Below are positions 1-10,100 of a DNA stretch of 18,114 bases, in pieces. Position 1 is the first letter of the stretch, and every line of letters begins with the position of its first letter. The notes beneath the pieces were generated by a model. That model did no database searches. It was not told where the DNA came from and saw only the letters and a list, made by a program, of their open reading frames with translations. The stretch covers positions 1 to 18,114 of the forward strand of contig CAUJDD010000021.1 in the NCBI GenBank assembly GCA_963169295.1, given 5' to 3'. This DNA comes from UBA4416 sp020846025. Lineage in GTDB: Bacteria > Bacteroidota > Bacteroidia > B-17B0 > Aurantibacillaceae. The translations under genes and the position numbers were made by a program.

Positions 1-174
1 TTCGACAGATGGGGTGAAAAAGTATTTTATACCGACGATTTAGCTAAAGGATGGGATGGCTCTGTAAAAGGAAATTCTAGAACCAAACAAGAAGTGTATG
101 TGTGGAAAGTAAAACTTACTGATGTGCTCGGAAAAAAACATGAATATATCGGGCATGTTACTCTGGTGAAGTAA
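1..174 (+). CDS. 3' end of a T9SS-exported protein (CHU_C / type B sorting domain)
   Basis: This is the last 57 codons of a gene that begins before the window. The peptide starts FDRWGEKVFYTDD and ends YIGHVTLVK. The F-[DN]-RWG-x-x-V-[FY] opening, the central GWDG and the GxVTLVK-like end are the hallmarks of the gliding motility-associated C-terminal domain (CHU_C family). In Bacteroidota this domain directs large secreted or surface proteins through the type IX secretion system. The visible part tells nothing about the function of the missing N-terminal region. A strong terminator follows 26 bases after the stop, so this gene ends its transcription unit. Family assignment is from motif recognition, not a profile search. 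Confidence 0.85.
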   Translation, partial: FDRWGEKVFYTDDLAKGWDGSVKGNSRTKQEVYVWKVKLTDVLGKKHEYIGHVTLVK

Positions 175-200
175 TTCAATCCTTATACATTAAATACAAA

Positions 201-234
201 GAGGCTATCTCAAAAAGGGTAGCCTCTTTTTTTT
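201..234 (+). terminator. Rho-independent terminator of the T9SS-exported protein gene
   Basis: GAGGCTATCT (201-210) pairs with GGGTAGCCTC (217-226). The stem has seven Watson-Crick pairs at the base and three more including G-T wobbles, around a six-base CAAAAA loop. A run of eight T follows (227-234). It separates the upstream gene from the citrate synthase unit. Confidence 0.88.
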
Positions 235-425
235 GCTATGATTTAAATAGCAAAATCTCAATAGTTACTGATTTATACGGATTTACCACAAGATTTAATA
301 AAATCTATACCATTTATATCAGTGATATTTATCATGCTAATTAGTTGAAGTATGGCCAAAAACACTTATCTATACGTACTTTACAATAAATTTAAGATAC
401 TTTAAAAAAATATTTATCATTTTAA

Positions 426-456
426 TTGGTTTAAATCATTACACTACCTAAATTTA
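426..456 (+). promoter_or_regulatory. Probable Bacteroidota promoter for citrate synthase
   Basis: TTG at 426-428 is followed after 20 bases by TAAATTTA (449-456). This matches the Bacteroidota TTG-N(17-23)-TAnnTTTG pattern except for the last base of the -7 box. The predicted transcription start is near 460, leaving a short A-rich leader before the ATG at 478. The stretch between the terminator (234) and 426 is AT-rich, and I see no gene or strong structure in it. Confidence 0.55.
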
Positions 457-477
457 CGAGATTAAAAAGAATTATAT

Positions 478-1800
478 ATGGATAGGTTAAAAGATAAATT
501 TCGTGAAAAGGCTGTGCCTCTAGCAGCAGAAGTTAAAGATATCATTAAGAATCATGGTGATTTAAAACTTGGTGAAATTACCGTTGCTCAAGTATATCAA
601 GGCATGAAGGGCATGACTGGTATGATTACTGAAACATCAAAATTAGATGCAGAAGAGGGTATTAGATTTAGAGGTTATTCTATTCCAGAATTAAGGAAAC
701 AACTTCCTAAAGCACCAGGTGGAACTGAACCATTACCAGAAGGGATTTTTTATTTAATGTTGGTTGGTGAATTACCCACTGCAGATGATGTTAATTTCAT
801 AACTAACGAATGGCAAAAGAGAAGTAATGTTCCAAAGCATGTTTTCGATGTTATTGAGAAACTACCAGTTGATACACATCCTATGACTCAGTTTGTATTA
901 GCTATTATGGCGATGCAAACTGAAAGTGTATTTGCTAAAGCTTATGCAAAAGGAATAAATAAAAAAGATTATTGGGATTATGTTTATGAAGATTCTATGA
1001 ATCTAATTGCACGTTTACCAAGGGTTGCAGCTTATATCTATCGTCGTAAATATAAAAATGGTGTACATATTGAACCAAATCATAAACTTGACTGGGCAGC
1101 AAACTTTGCACACATGTTAGGTTACGAAGAATTTGACATGAAACGTTTAATGCGATTGTATTTAACTATTCATGCAGACCATGAAGGAGGAAATGTATCA
1201 GCTCACACTACACATTTAGTAGGCTCAGCATTAAGCGACCCATATTTAGCTTTTGCAGCTGGAATGAATGGTTTAGCTGGACCGTTACACGGGTTAGCAA
1301 ATCAAGAAGTACTAGGATGGATAATGGAATTAAAAGAAAACCTAGGAGGCGGTTTACCAACAAAAGAACAGATTGCAGAATACATTAAAAAAACTTTAGC
1401 AGAAGGAAAGGTAGTTCCTGGATATGGACATGCTGTACTTCGTAAAACAGATCCAAGATTTACGGCACAGCAAGATTTTTATAAGACATATATTAAAAAC
1501 GATAGTATTTGTGAAATTGTGCAAATGATTTATGAAGTAGCTCCACCTATTTTAGAATCTACAGGAAAAATAAAAAACCCTTGGCCAAATGTTGATGCAC
1601 ACTCAGGCGCATTATTGTTACATTATGGCATGCATGAATATGACTTTTATACTGTATTATTTGGAGTATCAAGAGCATTAGGAGTGTTAGCAAGTTTAAT
1701 ATGGGATAGAGCACTAGGATCTCCAATTGAAAGACCAGGTTCTACTACCACGGATAATATTAAAGCTATTATTAAGAAAGCTCAAGAAGCAAAAGCGTAA
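478..1800 (+). CDS. gltA: Citrate synthase, eukaryotic (mitochondrial) type
   Basis: This 440-residue enzyme condenses acetyl-CoA and oxaloacetate to citrate, the entry step of the TCA cycle, in the cytoplasm. The catalytic triad of the family is visible: H271 in GPLHGLANQEV, H318 in VPGYGHAVLRK and D373 in NVDAHSG. Oxaloacetate-binding H235 lies in HADHEGGNVSAH. Blocks such as EGIRFRGYSIPE, LTIHADHEGGNVSAHT, VLRKTDPR and LFGVSRALGVL follow animal mitochondrial citrate synthase almost residue for residue, unlike the E. coli GltA type, and the length also fits the mitochondrial form. Eukaryotic-like citrate synthases are known in some bacteria, for example Geobacter. The ATG follows an A-rich leader and promoter, and malate dehydrogenase begins 40 bases downstream. 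The symbol gltA is used as the generic bacterial name. Confidence 0.96.
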   Translation: MDRLKDKFREKAVPLAAEVKDIIKNHGDLKLGEITVAQVYQGMKGMTGMITETSKLDAEEGIRFRGYSIPELRKQLPKAPGGTEPLPEGIFYLMLVGELPTADDVNFITNEWQKRSNVPKHVFDVIEKLPVDTHPMTQFVLAIMAMQTESVFAKAYAKGINKKDYWDYVYEDSMNLIARLPRVAAYIYRRKYKNGVHIEPNHKLDWAANFAHMLGYEEFDMKRLMRLYLTIHADHEGGNVSAHTTHLVGSALSDPYLAFAAGMNGLAGPLHGLANQEVLGWIMELKENLGGGLPTKEQIAEYIKKTLAEGKVVPGYGHAVLRKTDPRFTAQQDFYKTYIKNDSICEIVQMIYEVAPPILESTGKIKNPWPNVDAHSGALLLHYGMHEYDFYTVLFGVSRALGVLASLIWDRALGSPIERPGSTTTDNIKAIIKKAQEAKA

Positions 1801-1840
1801 TCATTAAAAAAATTTATTCATTCTATAAAAATTAAACAAC

Positions 1841-2782
1841 ATGACAAAAGTATCAGTAATAGGCGCCGGAAATGTTGGTGCTACTTGTGCAGAGTACATC
1901 GCACTACGTAAAATTGCAAGTGAAGTAGTAATTCTTGATATTAAAGAGAATTTTGCAGAGGGAAAAGCAATGGATTTGATGCAAACAGCATCATTAAACG
2001 GTTTTAATACACGTATCTCTGGAAGTACAAATGATTATTCAAAAACAGCAAATAGCGATGTTGTTGTTGTAACTTCTGGAATCCCACGTAAACCAGGTAT
2101 GACACGCGAAGAATTAATTGGTATTAATGCAGGTATTGTGAAAACAGTAACTGAAAATGTATTAAAACATTCACCAAATGCTATTATCATCATCGTATCA
2201 AATCCAATGGATACTATGGCATACCTTGCTTTTAAAGAAAGTAAATTACCTAAAAACCGTATTATTGGTATGGGAGGTGCATTAGATAGTGCTCGTTTCA
2301 ACTATTATTTATCTCAAGCATTAGGCGCACCAGCAAGTGATGTACAAGGAGTAGTAATTGGTGGACATGGAGATACGACTATGATTCCTTTAACACGCTT
2401 AGCTACTCACAATGGTGTGCCTGTATCTCAAACTTTAGATACAGAAACATTAAATAAGATTTCAGCGGCTACTATGGTTGGAGGTGCAACCTTAACTGGT
2501 TTATTAGGTACATCGGCTTGGTACGCGCCAGGTGCTGCTGTTGCCACTATAGTTGAAAGCATTTTAAACGATCAAAAACGATTAATACCTTGTTCAGTTT
2601 ATCTTGAAGGTGAATATGGGCAAAAAGACATTTGTTTAGGTGTGCCTGTATTAATTGGAAAAAATGGATGGGAGAAAATCATCGACTTTAAACTTAATGA
2701 CGAAGAAAAAGCTGCTTTTGCTAAAAGTGCAGATGCAGTAAGAAACATGAATAATGTGTTATCATCTGTCATCTCTGCTTAA
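1841..2782 (+). CDS. mdh: Malate dehydrogenase (LDH-like type)
   Basis: This 313-residue NAD-dependent enzyme interconverts malate and oxaloacetate, and so supplies the substrate of the citrate synthase encoded just upstream. The Rossmann motif GAGNVG is at residues 8-13. D33 is placed to bind the NAD ribose. Arginines R83 and R89 in IPRKPGMTR bind the substrate; arginine instead of glutamine at the specificity position indicates malate rather than lactate dehydrogenase. N121 lies in SNPMD, the D149/R152 pair in LDSARF, and catalytic H176 in GGHGDTT. The length is normal for the family. The 40-base gap after citrate synthase holds no terminator, and a strong terminator follows this gene, so the two are probably co-transcribed. 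Confidence 0.97.
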   Translation: MTKVSVIGAGNVGATCAEYIALRKIASEVVILDIKENFAEGKAMDLMQTASLNGFNTRISGSTNDYSKTANSDVVVVTSGIPRKPGMTREELIGINAGIVKTVTENVLKHSPNAIIIIVSNPMDTMAYLAFKESKLPKNRIIGMGGALDSARFNYYLSQALGAPASDVQGVVIGGHGDTTMIPLTRLATHNGVPVSQTLDTETLNKISAATMVGGATLTGLLGTSAWYAPGAAVATIVESILNDQKRLIPCSVYLEGEYGQKDICLGVPVLIGKNGWEKIIDFKLNDEEKAAFAKSADAVRNMNNVLSSVISA

Positions 2783-2803
2783 ATAAAAACTTTATAATAA
2801 CTT

Positions 2804-2840
2804 AAAATGGCTGTTCCAAAAGAACAGTCATTTTTTTTTT
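2804..2840 (+). terminator. Rho-independent terminator of the citrate synthase-mdh unit
   Basis: ATGGCTGTTC (2807-2816) pairs with GAACAGTCAT (2822-2831) around a CAAAA loop, with one G-T wobble in the stem. Flanking A and T residues can extend it. A run of T (2831-2840) follows directly. The remaining bases up to 3022 hold only a small 6-bp hairpin (2904-2918) with no convincing role. Confidence 0.87.
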
Positions 2841-3022
2841 GGCATAATACTGAAAAAAATGTTAGTAATCCTATTACGAACTAAGGCCTATTCAAAATAT
2901 GAGTTCACTTTCAGTGAAGTTTTGACTATATATGACCCGTGAAATTTCATATCTTATTGATTTTTTAATTCTCTCTACCAATTTCTAAAGCAAACCTAAG
3001 TGGTTCAAAAAAGGTTAGAGAT

Positions 3023-4660
3023 TTAATCTTCCTTGAAAACCTTATTAAGTTTCTTTAATAAAGACACCATGATAGCAAATGCAATAAACAATAATAAAAA
3101 ATTAAGCCAAAAATAATTTGCTTTATTATCAAATTTATCCCAATTCTTCCCCAATTCTCCACTTACTTTATTTCCAATTGCTGTTGCCAACATCCATCCT
3201 CCCATCATTAAAGATGTTAAACGAACAGGTGCTAATTTAGACACCATAGACAATCCCATTGGACTTAAACATAATTCTCCTACAGTAATAATTCCATAAC
3301 TTGCAATTAACCACCAAGCACTTGCTTTATGAGCACCATTCTCAGTTATATAAACTGCGATTACCATAACTAAAGTAGATAAAGCACTAATTAATAAGCC
3401 TAGAGCAATTTTTGAAGCAGTAGTTGGTTCTTTCTTATGACGACGCATAAATCCAAACAACGAAATAAGTAAAGGAGTAAGTATAACTACAAAAAAAGGA
3501 TTAATTGATTGAAAAAGTTCTGTATTCATTAAATTTATACTTTCTCCTTCGGCAGGCAATTGATCAGTTTCCACATTTTTAAAATAAGCTGGATAATCTG
3601 TAATATTTATCACATCACCATTTACATCCTTTTGTTTTCGGAATTGGTTATCTAATTGAGGAACTTCTTTTTTCTCATAAATCGTTTTATCAGAAAATCC
3701 CAAATTATCAATTGTAGGAGCAATACTTGTAGACACTTCTCTATCAGTATAGTATTTCGCATAAGTAGTTAGTGCAGTACCGTTTTGTTTAAATATTGCC
3801 CAAAATAAAATTACAATAATAAAGATGGTAAACATGGTTCCAAGAGGTTTCTTTTCTTCGGTAGTAGATTTAGCATAGATAGAAGAATAGAAATAAACAA
3901 CCGGAATACAAAACATAAAAAATGCATCAGTGCTATTACTACTAGATATTGTACCTGGTATAAACCAACCAATGCAAGCAAATGTCAAGCCAGCCCCTAA
4001 AACCTTAATAAATTGTATAACTAAAGGTTTATCTTCTGGTGTAGGTTCTTTTCTTATATCCACATGTTTATAATGTTTCATTCCTATCCAAAAAGTAATT
4101 ACTCCTAAGAACATACCAATACCAGCCGCTATAAAGGCTCCGTGCCATCCAATCTTATTACGCATAATGGCTGCAATAAAATTGCAAATAAATGCACCTA
4201 AATTAATGCCCATATAAAATATATTATATCCTGTATCTTTATGACTTTTATATTGCGGGTCATTAAATAGATTACCAAGCAATGTAGAAATATTAGGCTT
4301 AAAGAAACCATTACCAACAACCATTATAACTAAAGCTGTATAAAAAGCCCATTGTTCATGTACCGCTAATAAGCAATAACCCGTTCCCATCAATATTCCA
4401 CCAATTGTAATAGAAAGCCTATAACCAATCTTTATATCTGCTAATAATCCACCCATAAATGGTGTAAGATATGCCACTGCTATAAAGGTTCCGTATATAT
4501 CAGCAGCATCAGAATTATCCCATCCAAAACCACCCTCCGAGATATCTGCTGTCATATAGAGCGTAAAAATCCCTATCATGAGATAGTATCCAAATCGTTC
4601 CCAAAACTCAGTAAACACGAGGAAAAACAATCCCTTAGGATATTTAGAAGACATAGTCAT
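3023..4660 (-). CDS. POT/PTR2 family proton-coupled peptide transporter
   Basis: This 545-residue polytopic inner-membrane protein is expected to import di- or tripeptides with protons. Near the N-terminus E18, E21 and R22 form the ExxERFxYY signature of the POT family (EFWERFGYY). The second family signature is GYNIFYMGINLGAF (residues 144-157), and GNGFFKPNIS (116-125) and GELCLSPMGLS (461-471) are further conserved blocks. About 12-14 hydrophobic segments are visible. A long polar stretch at about 302-385 lies between two of the later helices and probably forms an enlarged extracytoplasmic loop. The gene starts 20 bases after the stop of the TMTC-like gene, so the two appear to form an operon. 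The start MTM could equally be the third codon. Substrate specificity cannot be read from the sequence. Confidence 0.93.
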   Translation of the reverse strand: MTMSSKYPKGLFFLVFTEFWERFGYYLMIGIFTLYMTADISEGGFGWDNSDAADIYGTFIAVAYLTPFMGGLLADIKIGYRLSITIGGILMGTGYCLLAVHEQWAFYTALVIMVVGNGFFKPNISTLLGNLFNDPQYKSHKDTGYNIFYMGINLGAFICNFIAAIMRNKIGWHGAFIAAGIGMFLGVITFWIGMKHYKHVDIRKEPTPEDKPLVIQFIKVLGAGLTFACIGWFIPGTISSSNSTDAFFMFCIPVVYFYSSIYAKSTTEEKKPLGTMFTIFIIVILFWAIFKQNGTALTTYAKYYTDREVSTSIAPTIDNLGFSDKTIYEKKEVPQLDNQFRKQKDVNGDVINITDYPAYFKNVETDQLPAEGESINLMNTELFQSINPFFVVILTPLLISLFGFMRRHKKEPTTASKIALGLLISALSTLVMVIAVYITENGAHKASAWWLIASYGIITVGELCLSPMGLSMVSKLAPVRLTSLMMGGWMLATAIGNKVSGELGKNWDKFDNKANYFWLNFLLLFIAFAIMVSLLKKLNKVFKED

Positions 4661-4680
4661 ATAAAATTTTTTAATAAATA

Positions 4681-7083
4681 TTATTTATTTGCAGTTGCGG
4701 GTGGTGTAGGTACGGTAACAGTAATAATAGTAGATAACCCCGCTTTAGCTTGCGCATGATCTGGCTTAATTTTTAAACACTGCTCCCAATAAAATTTAGC
4801 CTTGTCATATTGTTTGTTTTGATAATAAGCACCTCCTAAATTATAAAAACCTTCTGGATTAAATCTATTAAGAATAATAGTTTTTCTTAATTCATAGATA
4901 GCACTATCTAACTGTCCGCGTTGTGCTTTTTGATAACCTCTATTAATTAAATCATTATAAAATACAATGTAATAATTTTTTAAATATGGGTTATTTGGGT
5001 ATAAGGCTTCAGCTTGTTTCCAATAAAATAGTGCATCTCTATCCCTTCCTAATTTATAGCTACCTAAACCAAGATTTAAGTAACCATTCACATAGCGTGG
5101 GTGTAGTTCGATAGCATGTTTTAAATATTTTAATCCTTTTTCTAAGAAGGCTGTGCGTTTTTGTTTAAACTCTACTGGATCTACTGAATCTACGTGATAA
5201 GTCTCAATAGAACCTACTTTTGGTTTTAAATACTGGCTTATCTTATCTAAAGTTCCTAAGTTAGCTTCTCCTTCCTTAACACTTAAATCTCTCAGTTGTA
5301 TTAAAGTACTATCGTATGGATTAGAAACATAAGTTTTAGTATCTGCTAAATCAATATATCGAGCACCGGCATTACCTAATACCAAAACGGAATTTGGCAT
5401 CGTTTCAACATCCTTTAAGAATAAGGTTATATCACTTTTCCAATCCCAGTTACGCTCCCATGTTTTAAATCCATATAAAAAAGTCATGACAGCAACTATA
5501 CTAATTAAAACTACACGTTTTGAGTTTACACTGATACTCTGTGGTAGTTTCTCAATACCTTGTAATATAAACCATCCAAATGCAATAGCGAAACCAATGG
5601 TAGAGTGAAACAATAAACGCTCACCCATGGTAGCTCCAATATCCATTAAGATATTACCAATCATTAACAAGAAAGCAAAATAAGTAGCAATAGCAAACCC
5701 TAAAACATGCTTACGTAATACTAACTTAAATCCAATATAAGCTAAACCTAAATGTAGAAAAATAGAAAGAATAGAATCCCAACTTGTAAAATGACGATAC
5801 TCAATGGTATTATATGAATAATCGGAAGACAATGGATGTGGAAGAATACAGAGCGTGAAATATTTTAATAATACATAAGCCTTAGACATAAAACGCTCTT
5901 CGCCAGTAGCTAACAAATAGGGATTGTTAAGAATTTCAGTATCTGGAACACCAGGTTTTAATTTTACAGCTACTAAACGCATACCTAAGTAAAATAACAC
6001 AATAAAGAAATTCCAACTCATTAATGTTCCAAAGTCCTTACGTTTATTATTACCTAATAAAAATACACCTACTATTAAATATACAATTGGGAATAACCAA
6101 TAAGATGAAGTAGCTTTTTGCCCTGGCTGAACATGCATATCTGAACTACGCTTAACCATTAACATAAGCACCGCACAAATAAAGAACGCACCAAACACAT
6201 AAAGTGTTTGTTTAAATTCTTTTGATTGAGTAAATTTCTTGTAATCAAACTCAATATATCCAAATATATAAAAAGCAACAGGAATTAAACCAATTAAAAC
6301 AACGGCATACTCTTTTGAGAGCAATGCCAAAAGAAAATTAATCGATGCCCAAAATAAATTTTTGGTAGTTCGATTTTCCATATACTTAAAAGAATATAAG
6401 AAAGTAAGCGATATAAAAATTAACGAAAAAATCTCATCTCTACTCTTCACATTAGCAATTACCTCGGTGTGAATTGGATGCATTAAAAAAATGAGTGCCG
6501 ACAAAAAAGCCAAATCATGGTTTTCTTTAAACATATAATCTCTAAATACCATATAAAGCAACATTACTCCAATAATTAAGGAAATAATATTTATAAAGTG
6601 ACGAAGTGGTGCACCTTTTACCTGACAATCAACTTCGTTAAATACACCATCATTATTAATGTCTTCTTCTTTATCGTTTATTTTATTACCATTCAAGTCC
6701 CAACAATTGGCAGGATATAATCCATCTTTAGGATAAGCACCTATAATTTGCTGTTCAATAGCAAAACTTACTACCGATAAAGGACGATAACGTCCTCCAG
6801 CTAATTGATCAGTAGCATTCATTCGGCGATAAAAACTTTCGTAGGCATCTTTGGTCATAATATCCTTTATGCCCTTTACGCCTTTAATTACGTGATCGTT
6901 TTGATGAATAATAATGCCATCATCTAGAGCGTATTCATTATGTAGTGTAGTAATATTAAAAATTAAACCTAGTAATAAAATTACTATAAAAGGTGTTTTA
7001 TGGTTTTTAAATGGAAAAAAACGGTAAGTATTCTTTAATTCAGTAAAAACGGGTTGTTTAGATACAGTTGTTTGCTTTGCCAT
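4681..7083 (-). CDS. TMTC-like membrane glycosyltransferase (GT-C fold) with C-terminal TPRs
   Basis: This 800-residue protein has an N-terminal polytopic domain and a soluble C-terminal TPR domain, the plan of eukaryotic TMTC O-mannosyltransferases and their bacterial relatives. D54-D55 in YALDDGII is the acidic motif expected on the first extracytoplasmic loop of GT-C enzymes. It is followed by GGRYRPLS and by HPIHTEVIANVKSRDE (202-217), a hallmark of this family. About ten hydrophobic helices are visible to about residue 540. TPR-like units occupy about 645-785 (YLNLGLGSYKLGRDRDAL, FYNLGGAYYQNKQYDKA). An insert bracketed by C127 and C153 carries two Asp/Asn-rich calcium-loop-like motifs. 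The donor is probably a polyprenyl-linked sugar; the acceptor is unknown. The ATG at 7083 is chosen because the seven-codon extension begins with TTG inside a TATATTTG -7 box. Confidence 0.85.
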   Translation of the reverse strand: MAKQTTVSKQPVFTELKNTYRFFPFKNHKTPFIVILLLGLIFNITTLHNEYALDDGIIIHQNDHVIKGVKGIKDIMTKDAYESFYRRMNATDQLAGGRYRPLSVVSFAIEQQIIGAYPKDGLYPANCWDLNGNKINDKEEDINNDGVFNEVDCQVKGAPLRHFINIISLIIGVMLLYMVFRDYMFKENHDLAFLSALIFLMHPIHTEVIANVKSRDEIFSLIFISLTFLYSFKYMENRTTKNLFWASINFLLALLSKEYAVVLIGLIPVAFYIFGYIEFDYKKFTQSKEFKQTLYVFGAFFICAVLMLMVKRSSDMHVQPGQKATSSYWLFPIVYLIVGVFLLGNNKRKDFGTLMSWNFFIVLFYLGMRLVAVKLKPGVPDTEILNNPYLLATGEERFMSKAYVLLKYFTLCILPHPLSSDYSYNTIEYRHFTSWDSILSIFLHLGLAYIGFKLVLRKHVLGFAIATYFAFLLMIGNILMDIGATMGERLLFHSTIGFAIAFGWFILQGIEKLPQSISVNSKRVVLISIVAVMTFLYGFKTWERNWDWKSDITLFLKDVETMPNSVLVLGNAGARYIDLADTKTYVSNPYDSTLIQLRDLSVKEGEANLGTLDKISQYLKPKVGSIETYHVDSVDPVEFKQKRTAFLEKGLKYLKHAIELHPRYVNGYLNLGLGSYKLGRDRDALFYWKQAEALYPNNPYLKNYYIVFYNDLINRGYQKAQRGQLDSAIYELRKTIILNRFNPEGFYNLGGAYYQNKQYDKAKFYWEQCLKIKPDHAQAKAGLSTIITVTVPTPPATANK

Positions 7084-7101
7084 ATTTTTAAGGTTAATAC
7101 A

Positions 7102-7109
7102 CAAATATA
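7102..7109 (-). promoter_or_regulatory. Candidate -7 box (TATATTTG) for the TMTC-like/POT operon
   Basis: On the minus strand TATATTTG matches TAnnTTTG exactly and lies 18 bases before the ATG at 7083. I found no TTG at the right distance for a -33 box, so this is only half of a promoter. It supports the ATG over the upstream TTG start. The region 7110-7181 also has to hold the divergent promoter of the histidine kinase gene, for which I see no clear match. Confidence 0.4.
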
Positions 7110-7181
7110 ATTAAATCTTCAAAAAAAAGGATTTTAGTCCATAAAATTTAGTTAAAAAGCAGTAAATTGGCTCTTATATAA

Positions 7182-10100
7182 ATGAAAAATCTGCCTTTTA
7201 GCTTTTATATTGTACTACTTAGCAGCATCTTGCTAGGTGTTTTTTCTTTTATCATTTCTCAAGGCAATAATTTTACAACTCAAGAATTAGCTAAAAACGC
7301 CGAGGAAGCTCTACAAGACAAAGAAACTGAAGCTGAAGAATTATTAAAAAGGCTTGCCCTTAACATTGATTCATCAAAAAAACAAAACATTTTTGTTGTA
7401 AACCAAGAATTACTTGAAACACTCAAAAAAACAGAAGATATTTCCATATATGCTTATAAAAACGATAGTTTATGTTTTTGGTCGGATAACCAACCAACCA
7501 TTGATTTTTATAATTACACCAACGAGTATAACATACAACTTATAAAAATTAGAAATGGTTGGTACGAATACATTAAAAAAACAGATTATAATAACTCGGA
7601 ATACACTTTAATAGCACTGATTAATATAAAAAACGAATATGATTTTGAGAATAGATACCTTAATAATCAATTTAGTACATGGCTAAATTTACCGGAACAT
7701 ACTAAACTAATTGCACCAGTAAGTTACCTTAATCATGCAGTTAAATCTAAAAATGGTCCTTTATTATTTGAGATCTATCGCACCGATGGTTTATATAAGA
7801 GTAAAAAAATAATTGGTTACTGTTTCATTCTACAACTTATCTCTTTTATACTATTCTTATGGAGTATTTACATTTTAGTAAAATCTACTATACAACATAA
7901 ACTATATAGCTTACTCACAATTACTATCCTTGCATTTGTAACACGAACAGTCATGATTTATTTTAAAATTCCTGACATTTTTTATCATAGTTCATTATAT
8001 GATGCTAAAATCTTCGCCAATGCATCTTCCTTTTATTTTGGTTATCTGGGTGACACATTAATAAATAGCTTAATACTATTTTTTATTTCCGTTCTATTTT
8101 ACAAAAATTACACTTATGAATTTCAAAGAAATTGGCAAAAAAACATATGGCTCATTATACAATCATTAGTTGTTATCCTATTTTCCTTAGGACTTACACA
8201 GCTTATAAGTAGCTTAATTAATAATTCTACGGTCTCATACAATATCAATGAGCTATTTAATATTACACCTTATAGTTTTATAGGAATAGTTTCAGTTGGT
8301 CTCTTATGCTATGCCTTTTATCTTTTTATTGAAAAAACAATCTTAATATTACATTCCAATACAAAATATATACTTGTTTTTTACACTTTCATACTAAGTT
8401 ATGCTATCTATAAGTTTTGTATTGAAAGCTCTTCAAATAGCGACTTGAAACATCTTTTGTTTTTACTTCTTACACCATTACCTTATGTGTTTCAAAAATT
8501 AAAGATGAGTTTTAATATCATCAATGTTGGATTAATCATCTTAATTTTCACATTAATTACCTCAACATTATTTAATAGATATGAAAAAATAAATAAAACT
8601 CAAACTTATGAAGTGATCTCTCAATCATTAACTGACAAACAAGATGTTGTTGCTGAAAATGAATTTATTAAAGTAAGTAATGCCATAAAAACAGATATAA
8701 AACTAAAAAATTTATTAACGCTCTTACCCCTAAGCGCCGATCAAATTGAACAAAGTTTGAGGCAGGTAAACTTTAGTGGATATTTTGAGCGTTATGAAAT
8801 CATTATGTCGTTATTTAAAAATGACTGTACGCCTATTTTCACCAATATAAATCCAGAGTATTTGAATGAAGACTATTTTAAATTACAAATTGAAAAATCT
8901 GGAAGTCAAACTATATGTGATGATTTATATTTTATTAATCGTGATAGAAAAAATATACGATACATTGCCCACCTAAAAATAGATGATGTAACTTCAGACT
9001 CAAGTAAAACATTTCATCTGTTTCTGCAATTAGAACCTAAACAGGCTGTTAATCTTGGAGCTTTCCCTGATTTATTATTGGATAAGTCATTAGAAAATAA
9101 ATTTGAGAATAAGCATATTTCGTATGCTGTATTTGAATCAGGTAAACTACTTTCTACATTTGGTGAATTTCAATATCCATTATTAATAAAAGAAAGTAGT
9201 TTTAAATCGAACGACAACAGCTCGTTTCAACATTTTAGATACGATGTAAGTTCTAATAGTACCGTAATAATTACTGATAAAGGATTTGGATTTTGGGGTC
9301 GGTTTACTTTTAATTCTTACTTATTTGCTTTATTTTCTGTTATTGTTTTAATTACAATATGGTTCAATGCCTTAGTAATTAAACGCCATTTACAATTTAA
9401 ATCACTCAACACACGTATTCAAGTTATTTTGGTTTCTGTAGTTATTATTTCATTAGCGGTAGTAGCCACTGGAACGGTGTGGGTTGTTACCTCTCAATTT
9501 GAATTTAAAAATAAAAAAGACTTAGTGTTAAAAGCACAATCCGTTTTAAAAGAGTTACAACAAAGCACTGGTCAGCAAGAATCACTTGATGTTCAAATGA
9601 AAGATAATACAACCTTCCGATTAAAACGTTTATCCCAATTATTTGGTAGCGACATTTCATTATTTAGCAGTAATGGTATGTTATATACCAGTTCACAACC
9701 AGCAATTTATGACCAAGGTTTACTCTCTAAATTTATGAACCCTATAGCATTCATGAATTTTGAACAAGGTATCAAAGCTAATTTCACTCAAAAAGAAAAT
9801 ATCGGGTCGCTTAATTACTTATCATCATACATTCCATTTTATAACTCACAAGACAAATTACTAGGCTATATTAATTTACCTTATTTTTCAAGACAAAAAG
9901 ATTTAGAAAAAGAATTAACAGCCTATTTAACCACCTTAATTAATATTTATACCATCTTATTTGTTATTACCACATTAACTGCGTTGTTAATTTCTAATTT
10001 ACTTACCAAGCCTTTGCGTATTATTCAAGAACAAATATCTAATATTCAGTTTGGTAAATATAACGAATCGCTAAAATGGAAAACCAAAGACGAAATTGGC

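Noticed and set aside
2035..2301. Minus-strand frame of 88 codons inside mdh
   Set aside because: It lies wholly within the well-supported malate dehydrogenase gene and has no recognisable domain; it is an antisense shadow.
2904..2918. Hairpin TTCACT-TTC-AGTGAA as a terminator for the peptide transporter gene
   Set aside because: The stem has only six weak pairs, lies over 100 bases past the stop and has no T-run in the minus-strand direction.
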